Part shown: in pieces, positions 55,316 through 64,000 of the stretch | Position numbering within the stretch: position 1 is the first letter of the stretch | Layout: each line of letters opens with the position of its first letter | NCBI RefSeq assembly: GCF_020184175.1 | Contig: NW_026083216.1 | Coordinates: forward strand, 1-64,000 | Reading direction: 5' to 3' | DNA length: 64,000 nt | Source of the DNA: Aphis gossypii | Taxonomy: Eukaryota; Arthropoda; Insecta; Hemiptera; Aphididae | Program-made: the position numbers and the translations under genes | Notes under the pieces: generated by a model | The model's input: only the letters and a program-made list of their open reading frames with translations | What the model was told of the DNA's origin: nothing | Database searches by the model: none

Positions 55316-56096
55316 TGGTACTAATTCTGAATGGACTAAATTTGGTGTACTACGTAACCCTATTGATCTTTGTTCTACTCCTGTATTCGAGTCTTCTTTA
55401 AGAGGACGCTACACGTAAAACGAAACGTATACAACGGCCGAGAGAACGCGCTGTTAAGTCTTTTCGCGATCCGCAAGCACGCGACGTTTAGGCCACGCCC
55501 ACTATTCGTAGTCGACGGCTGGCAGATGTTTGTGCTCATTCGGGACTTCGGGAGCGACGTTTATTATTTTCTGAACCTTCGTCTATAACGGACCGCGTAA
55601 ATATACACGTAAACGCAGTCGTAATATTTTTAATATCTGCGGGTATCTACCCAGTACCCGATTTGTATTCATTGCATTATTAGATAGGTACTTACTTCAT
55701 AAAAAATATATATTTTACCTCATTTTTTACAATTATCTAAACTAATATTACCTAAATATCTAAATATAAGATAACTAGCTTAGGTACCTAATATATTGCA
55801 TTATTGCGTATATTTTACGTTATAATTTTTCATATATACCTGCTACCACGTAACCTACCTAACTTAACCTAGTTTTTTACAATAATTTTTAAGTATTTTA
55901 TAAATATGATACAATTGCACTTATCAAAGCCATCTTTTATTTATATAAGTTCTTACCTTTCTTATATTTAATACGTATTTACTTACGAATTACGATGTGT
56001 AATAATAAAATAGGTACAAAAAATAAAATAAACACATTTGGGTATACGTTTTAGCTTAGAATTAGGAGCAAAATTTATTTATTTTATTTAATAACT
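55316..56096. other. Non-coding DNA between Gag and copy B
   Basis: The first 300 bases have a more balanced base composition and would be the leader and 5' LTR of the errantivirus-like element. No copy of the LTR at 28,230-28,911 can be seen here. The rest is AT-rich with repeated TAGGTACC-like words. A 72-codon plus frame at 55,370 has no features. Confidence 0.45.
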
Positions 56097-59000
56097 TTAA
56101 ATTTTCTTTTTTTTTTGTTCGTTTGACTTAATACTATTTTTAATTCGAATCGGCTCTCGAATATCCGACTTCAACATTCTTTTTGGAAACTGAGGGTCTA
56201 TTAATTCCGGTAACAAACATTCCCAGTAAAATCTAAAAAAAAATAATATGGTTGTATTATTTAAAAACGTACTTGCATTTATTTTTATATTTTTATCTTA
56301 ATCAAAATAATATTATGATAGAATATTACGTTTGTAGTGCTTTCACCATTTTATTTTCCCAAAAAACATTATCATATTGGATTTTTTCAACATGAATCCA
56401 GTTGGAAGTGTATACTATAAAATAACATATTTCTCTCTGTGAAATATGTAACTGTCCCATAATTTGAAAATAATATGCATGATCGTGTTTTAGTACAACT
56501 TTGTTATTAATTAAACTGCAATATTGTAACTAAAATATTTAAAAACAATAAACGTATCAAATTATTTTTATAATCAAATACAATTTTTTAAATTTTTTAT
56601 CTCACTAGTTTTTTTTCTACTGCGTCAACTGCACTAACAGTATTTTGTGCTACAAACGGGCATTTTATTTCTATAACTGCATTACTTCCAACTAAACCAT
56701 CTAAATATATGTTGAAACAATTAAATATATTTTATTCATATTATATAAACTAAAATTTAAGAATATTATACCTGGACTAGCAGCTAGAAATGAAATTATC
56801 GGGTCTACTATCAGACCGCTGTCCCGAATTGGTTCACCAATAATTTTTTCAGCTTCTTTTCGAGCTATATCCTCCATGTCACGGCCGTGTTTTAATGATT
56901 TTGATTGCAGGGATTCAGATGCATATAGTATATTGTAAACCGTGTTCTTACAACTTGTAGTACTACGCATTTTACAAATCTGACCAAACCGAGAAGCCGT
57001 AAGACGTAATCTGCGTTCTCTGTACCATGCTTCACTATTGGTTTGTTCACGAGTTTCCAATTCAATTTCATAGAGATTGGAGTTTTTTAATGAAACAAGG
57101 AATTGATTTTTTTTTTCTTCAAACATTTCTGGTGACAATTCTTCAGTTAAAGGTTCTGCCAAACCGTAGTCCTCATCTGGTCCGTTTTCTGTACGAGATT
57201 TTTTAAATATACGAGTTTCTGGAAATAATACTCGTCTTCGTTTAGTATTATTAACGATTCGGCTATGATTTTTTAAATATTTTTTCCCAAACTTTCCTAT
57301 AACATATACATAGTTAATAGATTGTATAATATTTAATAATATTTATTTGTATTGTTAGAGAAGTTCCATAATTATACATTATTGTTATTCGTTGATATTT
57401 TATAATTATAAATTTAAATAATTTTAAATAATAGTACTAAATATACCTGGACTGAAATTATTTGTCATTTTTTTGTGAATTTTTCGTAAAAATTGTTTGC
57501 TATTAAATGAAACAACGGCAGCTTCAACGCGTGTATTATAGTTCCCTCGACTAGAAAAATTAATTCTTTTGCCAGCAACGTGTTTGTTAATTATTGAATT
57601 AAATTGTTCACAAATATTGTTGTCTTTATTTTCTAACAAACTTTCCGCATTCGTAATTAGTCTCGACACACAATTTTGGATTTCAGACATAATTCCTCCA
57701 CTGACAGCCTCCGGAACTAAATTCAATTCATTTGTTTTTGAACCACTACAAAAATAAGTTTCACAGTTGGTATGTTCGCCTAAACGATGAAATGGACCAT
57801 TACTCAAATCTTTTCGAATTCCTGAAAAATAGGTATAGGTATATAATATAATATGTAAGTTCTTACAAGGTAAAAAAAGGTACGTCGTACGTATACTGAA
57901 TACTCGTATATGTATAAGTTCCAATACACTACATATATTTTTATTCAATAATAATTACGACAGTATCATCAGTTTGAAAACTTATATAATTTTATATGAA
58001 GTGTAGTATATTTTTTTACATACGTACCTATCTTCCGTAGTGTATGAACTTATTTATACATCTTATATGTAGAAATTAACGTATGTTAGTTTTTAACTGT
58101 TACTCTCGTACAGAAACTTACGATTCTTAGATGTGGTGGCTACATAAAATAATACAATACACCTACCTTTAATTTTTTGGGACATAGTTAAATCATTTAA
58201 ATTTCGCCAATGCTTAGCAGCTTTAGTGACATCAGACCGGAACCGAAGAATGTTTGTAAGAATAAATTTGCGGACACGAAGCGGATATTTTGAATTTCTA
58301 GCTAAAGTAGTTAATTTAGATGTATAATTTCTCATCAAATGATTACAGCATTCAATTTTTTTTATATAAAAGTTTGGTCCGTACGGCTGAACTTCGAGGA
58401 GCCTTTTTGTCACACTACTATCACCATCCCCTACATTAAAACATGTTAGCATGTTACGAATATTGTTAGATGCAAAAACAAGTACCTATCTCTCTATTAT
58501 ACAAAAAAATTTTAGCATTTCTATTTTACCAATAATTCGATTAAACTTAAGTCCATGCATTTCCTGACTTTTTAAAAAGCCTTCAACCACGCCATCAGCT
58601 TCCATACTAGTGGACGATTTCTTCCAATTTAGAAAGCATTTGTGATCTAGTACAACTTCCTTCCTCGACGTTGATCTTTGACAAATAACACAATATTTGT
58701 TGCGAATACCAACAAACAAAACTTTTTTGGTCTTATAGCCAATTATGGTCGCCTGTTAAATTAAAATATACTTAATTAATATTTACTAAACTAAACTAAC
58801 TATTAACAGATAGATACACATATTGAGTACAAGTTAAAATAACTCACAACACCAGATGACGCGTCATATTTTGTTTTATAACTGCGTTTGGACCATTGTC
58901 CATCCGCAATTACAGTGATTACAGGAATGCCATCAGTATCTATATCACCACAATCTATAGCTATTATCTTTTCTTCCTCGCCGGCCTTTTGCATTTCTTC

Positions 59001-61150
59001 CCATGCAGTATCGTGAACAATTTCGGCTATAGAAGCCTGTGTTTTAACAAAACTACTACACGATAACGATGGTAGTTCTAAAAATGCTGTGAATTCGTTC
59101 AACTGAGTATGTCCAATCCCTATACATATTTTAAATAATATATTAACATACATGATTTCATATTATAATAGTTGTTCTTATACTACCTATAACTAAAAAA
59201 TAAATAAAATAGTAAAATACATAAGCACAGTTTTTATTTTTATAAGCATTCGAAGTTCAAATGTTGACAAACATCGTCAAAATAACGTGCATTTGCAAAC
59301 TATTTTTCAGTTAAAAATGTATACAATTATTTTATAATTATTTTGTAATCGTTTACAAATTACAATGATACCTATCATTGTATTCAAATTTAACATTCCT
59401 ATAATATATAATAATGATCCATACGGCACCTAATATACAGCAGAGCGGTACCCACTTGCCCACTTTTTTACTATTTTAGTGCCATAAGTTCATAGACCTA
59501 CTAACGATAAATAATTGATATTATGTATAATATAAAATATGAAAAATACAAACCTATGGCTTGACATGCATTAACAACCGATTTATTGAGTGGTATGGAC
59601 TCGATATTCGAAATATTATCGGTATACAATTTTGTAACTATATTACACATTTTACATTTGAAATATAGAATTGATTGTAAACCTTGTATTATTTCATTTT
59701 GATATTCCATATCAATAAAAGAACATCCGAATCCACCTTCATGTCTTTTTTGAATCTGGGTTATAAAATATTCAATATCGACAATCCTTCTACCTTCAAG
59801 ACTTCTATACAATCGATAAATAAATAAAATATATTTTATTATAATTGATCATAAATTTAAAATAAATTATTTACTTTGAAACTATGGAATCATAGGGTTT
59901 ACTACTTGATTCCACACATAACTTTTGATCAATAATAGAACCCATAGTTACACATGTATCATTTGGTGTATCAAATGAAGTATTAGGCTGCTGTAATAGT
60001 GTCTTTGTATCCGATTTATAAAGTGCTATTGGAGTGCTAGTTAATATAGGTTCCCTAGACAAATTGAAGGTAATTTTAAAGTATTTATGAATGAAATATT
60101 CAATAGAATATTCTTATCTATACTTTTTAATGTTATTTTTATTTTATATTTATATTGGTCATCGCCTATAAAGAAGTACAATCCCACCCGCACACCGTTA
60201 AATAATTAACTATTTATTTCACAAGGGTGCATCGAATGAGCCTTATACGAGTAAATCCCTCTTATTATTTTTAATTTAATTTAATTTGTTATTTCAGTTA
60301 TAAATATCATAAATTAAGTTAAATTATGAAAAATATTATGTATAACGTGGCTAGATTTTAAAAAGTTTAATTATAATAAAAATAACCAATTTACATACGA
60401 ATCAATTATTTAACACACTAATAAGCCTGGTTATACAGCTAGTATTTACATAAAATTATAAATATTATTTGTATTTGTACGTATGAGTGTTGAGTACACG
60501 ATAGGCATTCATTGAAGTTATAGTGGTGTACTGGTATAGTGGTATAATTTAAAATTAACTATATACTATTCGATAATAATTTGTTCTCAAAATGCAAAAA
60601 AAGAAAAAGTGCGTTTCACTCCAAATTTATAATCAAAATTGTGTTTTTTAAAAGATGCTGATGAAGTTGGAAAAATATTTTGTACATTATGTAAATCTGT
60701 ACCTATTTCCTATAGAACATGGTGAATGTTCAGATATAAAATAACATAATATACTAACACGATTGAAAAAAACAAAAAAATTATTATATTTAGTTGGAGT
60801 CTAGTGTCTCGTATTTTAATTTTAATTTTATGATTACCCTACCGTAAATTAACAATTTCTCATTGATAAATTGTATTATTTTGTTATAATTTAAAAAGAA
60901 ATATAAGTATTATGTAGATTCTTGAAATTTTCACAAATGTGTATTTCATCATTTATTATGCATGATATAATTTTAAAAATATTTTGACCGTTTTTGAGTT
61001 CAATAGACATTTGAAATTTACTTAAGTATTATTATTATTATTATTATTATTTACTTACATTGTATTATCATTTGAAGATACATCATTACTATTTAGAATT
61101 ATTAATTCAGCTTCATCTTCCAAATGTTCATGTTCCTCATTTATTGACAT
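56097..61150 (-). CDS. Mutator-like transposase + YqaJ nuclease gene, copy B
   Basis: Twelve exons on minus: (1) 61,378-61,277, (2) 61,154-61,059, (3) 60,054-59,875, (4) 59,804-59,554, (5) 59,119-58,848, (6) 58,752-58,530, (7) 58,430-58,167, (8) 57,821-57,447, (9) 57,296-56,772, (10) 56,700-56,606, (11) 56,529-56,330, (12) 56,232-56,097. All introns are GT/AG and all phases agree from exon 2 on. From the ATG at 61,150 this gives about 870 residues. Exons 4-8 form the Mutator-like transposase domain (SLEGRRIVDIEYF; DTDGIPVITVIADGQWSKR; SSTSMEADGVVEGF; GDGDSSVTKR). Exons 9-12 are a YqaJ/lambda-exonuclease fold (TASRFGQICKMR, HGRDMEDIARKEAE, AASPG-DG, VIEIKCPF, MGQLHIS). Exon 1 (MKGSKKAHGYTSAQYV) carries an extra base in an A-run, so either translation starts in exon 2 or the N-terminus is damaged. 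It is probably a DNA-transposon or multi-copy gene; substrate unknown. Confidence 0.8.
60594..60790 (+). pseudogene. BED-finger fragment of a hAT transposase, in intron 2 of copy B
   Basis: Broken frames contain a segment readable as DADEVGKIFCTLCKS followed by an IEHG-x-SDIK-like piece. That pattern is the N-terminal zinc finger of hAT transposases with the consensus C-x2-C then HGG-x-DI-x2-H. Only about 200 bp remain, with frameshifts. It is opposite in strand to copy B. Confidence 0.45.
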
Positions 61151-61378
61151 ATTACTATAATTTATTATGAATTGCACAATAAAAAAAATTAACAATTGGC
61201 TATTCATACCTAAATCTATGCATTCGGCTTCTAAATAATTTAAATATACCTACCTATAATTATTATAATAAACTTACTTCTTTTTTGCACGAATTGCTTT
61301 CATTCTAGCTGAAATTGCTTTTGGTTTACACACATATTGCGCACTTGTGTAACCATGTGCCTTTTTTGAGCCTTTCAT

Positions 61379-62166
61379 TATAAATTAATTTGAAAAAAAA
61401 CAACACAGTTGAATAATAAAGAAAGTAAATAGCTCGTATCCACGTTTAACAGGACACAAAATTAGTAATTCACTAGGTTACCTATATTACTTTTTTCCAA
61501 AATACATTGAAAGTAAATGATGACAGTACCTATTTAAAATATTGCGTTAATGTAGACTTAAGACGTCTAAATTGGATCACTTCAAAATAGGGACTAAATT
61601 ATTTTTGATATTGAAAACGCCGTCTATACGGCTATACCTAATGCTTTTAAAGTTTGATACGTCTAGACGTCTGGTCTTATTTTATTTTACCCAGAAAATA
61701 ATATTATTATTATTATTTTGCCAGTCACAAACCATAATTATGATTATTTAAAATATTTAATATTAGATACTTAGATAACGCTAAGTCTGGGCGTACGCCC
61801 GCATTGCCGAAATCACAGAATAGTGACGTCAGGGGGCCTATTCTTGAAAGTAGTAGAACGATATTCGTATACGACCCATTCTACTGGTAGATATTCTACT
61901 ACCAACTGAAAACCGTATTCTTGAACACCAATAGAATAGTTGGTAATAGAGCTGGTCGTGCACGAATATTTTTCGAATGGTGCGGAACGGCAACGTCGCA
62001 ATGCCGTCCGTTCATTGGTCGAAATTTGTATGTGCACGCGCAATTAGTGAAAATTCAAAATAATATTTTTAATATTACGCTCTTTCACCTCTTTGTTCTT
62101 ATAGCGACCATCCCTTCTCGGTGTCTGTGTCTTTTTGTGTTTCTTCTGTTTTTTATTTTCTGTACA
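61379..62166 (+). other. Upstream region of the zeste-like gene, candidate transposon end
   Basis: AT-rich to about 61,780, then more balanced DNA. GGGGCCTATTCTTGAAAG at about 61,832 with nearby repeats (TATTCTTGAA at 61,838 and 61,914; TTCTACTACCAAC and its partial complement) looks like a DNA-transposon terminus. The open frame upstream of 62,167 has no protein-like features. Confidence 0.35.
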
Positions 62167-63472
62167 ATGGCGAAGAAGTCGATGACACCGTCACAAAAAG
62201 AAGCCTTGGTGGAATTTATGGAAAACCACCCCGATCTTAGGAAGGGCAAGTTTTCCATAAATTTTACCACGGCAATAGCAAAAAAAATGTGGGTGGAATG
62301 CCAAACAATGCTAAACAGCATCCCCGGACCGGCTAAAGAATGGCATGAATGGCGAAAAGTAATAATTGATAATTAATATTTGAAGTTTGTATTATAATAT
62401 AAATATTGGTAAAACAAACAGAAATTCTAACACACGGATTAATATACTATTATTAATCCGTGTTCTAACATAAGATATTAAGAAAATATCTAAAATAAAA
62501 ATATTTTACCTATAATCAAATATTACTGTAGGTACATGTTTAAGAAAATAGCTCTAGTATTAATTTAAATAATTTACCTAACATTTAAAATATTTAAAAA
62601 AAAAATAACATTAAGTCATTAAGTCGGTATTGGATATTGGAATAGTTACGAATAATATGATACACCTACACAATGAAATTTAAAGTTAACAAATAAACTT
62701 AATTAAACAATATTTACACAAAGATTTAAAAAATAATATCCTATATCAATATAATTTAGATAAAAATGCATAATCACTAAGAATTTGTCAATATGTATCT
62801 ATATAGATATGGTAAAATCTATGTTCAATTTGAGCTCATTGTCATAAAATCTCTCATATAACAATTTACAGTTATCAATCCTTTAATAATAAGACAAATG
62901 TTTTTCTTCGTTGTAGTTATTTCAATGAATTGTAGGTTAAAGGCTCTAATTGTAATCAATGGATTACTCATACCTATACCTTAATATTATATTTTTAAAT
63001 ATTTAAGCCATAGTTTAGGTATAAACTATAAATGTATAGTTTATAATTTTAGTGTTTATAATTATTAACTATATTATAAAAAAATTTACTATGAATATTT
63101 ATATTTATTTTCTTTTATAGAATGAATAAATGTTCAAACAGACGGTGGGATGTATATAATATTTATACTTGCTTATAGATTTGTAGTGTATTTTAAATTT
63201 TTAAATAACTTAAAAACAAAATATTAAATCAAGGCACTTAGTTATATTCCTTATGTTATGGACTAAATATATCTAATTTAAATTATCCAATATAATACAC
63301 CAATTTATGATACACTCAATTTTAATTTTTCTAAAACATTAAATTTAATATTCTTAAAAGTTATTACCAGCTAAGCAATCATTATTTATTAATTTGTTAC
63401 ATTATATTTTAACATTGATATAACTATTGACAATGTTTCATTAACTTTCTATACAAATACATAATACCTATG

Positions 63473-63505
<33 letters not shown>

Positions 63506-64000
63506 ATGAATAGAGAGTATATTATATATAATTGTATTTATATAAACATGTTTAAGAGAATAAATTTTAAAAAAAATGTATGATCATAGACATGGCAAGA
63601 CCTTAAAGCCAAAACAAAAAAAAAAAAAAGTGATATTAAAAGTGACTTCTCTGGAACTGGTGGAGGTCCTCCACAAACTGATCAATTAGATTCTGTAGAA
63701 GAGAGGATACTGTGTACAATAGGGGAAGTACCAATAAGTGGGGATCCTTATGTCCATGAATCGACTGTGAGTTTTGACCATCAGGATTCAAAAAAGTGTG
63801 TGTCAGAATTTGTTGATCCCCTTGATATGCCTGCCACTTCTAGTAACTTTCAGTAAGTTATTTGTAAACTATCAAATAAAAATAAATAAATAAAAAATAA
63901 TGAATTATTTTCTGTCGTAATCTATCAATATTTTATAAAAGATACTTACAACCAGCACAAACATCACAAATTAATAGTGAGATACTGGATACTCAGCCAG
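62167..64000 (+). CDS. Zeste-like (Myb/SANT) DNA-binding protein, partial
   Basis: Exon 1 (62,167-62,358, 64 codons) starts MAKKSMTPSQKEALVEFME and carries the trihelical Myb/SANT domain of the regulatory-protein-zeste type (HPDLRKGKF, W-x-E-C, WHEWRK). The GT donor at 62,359 pairs in phase 0 with an acceptor at 63,588-63,589. Exon 2 (63,590-63,852) continues TWQDLKAKTKKKKSDIK, finishing the domain, then GGGPPQTDQLDSVEERIL. A donor at 63,853 and an acceptor at 63,940-63,941 lead into exon 3 (63,942 onward), which runs off the window. No stop is seen in the joined frame. These proteins are multi-copy in aphids and some belong to Harbinger-type transposons. Start chosen at the ATG directly before the domain, although the frame is open further upstream. 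Confidence 0.75.
62359..63589 (+). other. Intron 1 of the zeste-like gene
   Basis: 1.2 kb of AT-rich DNA with no reading frame, containing a TG microsatellite at 63,481-63,504. Confidence 0.65.
63481..63504 (+). repeat. TG microsatellite, 12 units
   Basis: Twelve TG units in the intron of the zeste-like gene, next to a short TA tract. Confidence 0.9.

Noticed and set aside
1..64000. CRISPR arrays, bacterial operons, ribosome-binding sites, tRNA or rRNA genes
   Set aside because: None seen. Introns, retroelements and DNA transposons show this is eukaryotic DNA, and no cloverleaf or rRNA core sequence was noticed.

Overview
The window looks like aphid (Hemiptera: Aphididae) nuclear DNA. It is strongly AT-rich, has short introns with GT/AG borders, carries a TTAGG-type interstitial repeat, and is packed with transposable elements. 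I see no tRNA, rRNA or CRISPR array, and little that can be called an ordinary single-copy gene. The species cannot be fixed from the sequence alone.

Layout. 1-745: AT-rich DNA with the C-terminal remnant of a MULE-like transposase. 2,440-7,693: a dead PIF1/Helitron-type helicase split by an R1/Jockey-like LINE (2,757-6,631, 12-bp target-site duplication). 8,399-12,213: a decayed, intron-containing copy (copy A) of a Mutator-like-transposase + YqaJ-nuclease gene. 12,214-20,608: a young Ty3/Gypsy element (Gypsy-1) with a MITE in its leader and a third ORF in the env position. 20,609-23,550: AT-rich interspersed repeats. 23,551-28,229: a chuvirus-type glycoprotein gene cut by a hAT element (hAT-1, 8-bp duplication).

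28,230-55,315 (minus strand): a large errantivirus-like (insect retrovirus-like) element, about 12 kb once its passengers are subtracted. It carries gag, protease, RT, RNase H, integrase, a small spliced ORF, a membrane-glycoprotein-like ORF, an unrecognised 240-aa ORF, a furin-site F-type env, a DEDDh-exonuclease-like ORF, another small ORF and an LTR. It is interrupted by hAT-2 (45,407-52,778), which itself contains a PIF/Harbinger element (49,147-52,355), and by a second young Gypsy element (Gypsy-2, 30,963-38,688). 56,097-61,378 (minus): copy B of the Mutator/YqaJ gene, with eleven exons whose phases all agree. 62,167-end: a zeste-like (Myb/SANT) gene running off the window.

How the parts relate. 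Gypsy-1 and Gypsy-2 are relatives: both have an N-terminal SAP domain in Gag, a GGGAAAC minus-one frameshift site at the gag/pol junction, an unusual DSQ protease motif, and a proline-rich ORF3 with the motif DPxLWAAYxRGW. The most novel content is the accessory gene set of the errantivirus-like element, above all the exonuclease-like gene, followed by the conserved ORF3 of the two Gypsy elements and the interlocked two-gene layout of the Harbinger element. All family names rest on motif recognition by eye; no database search was run.
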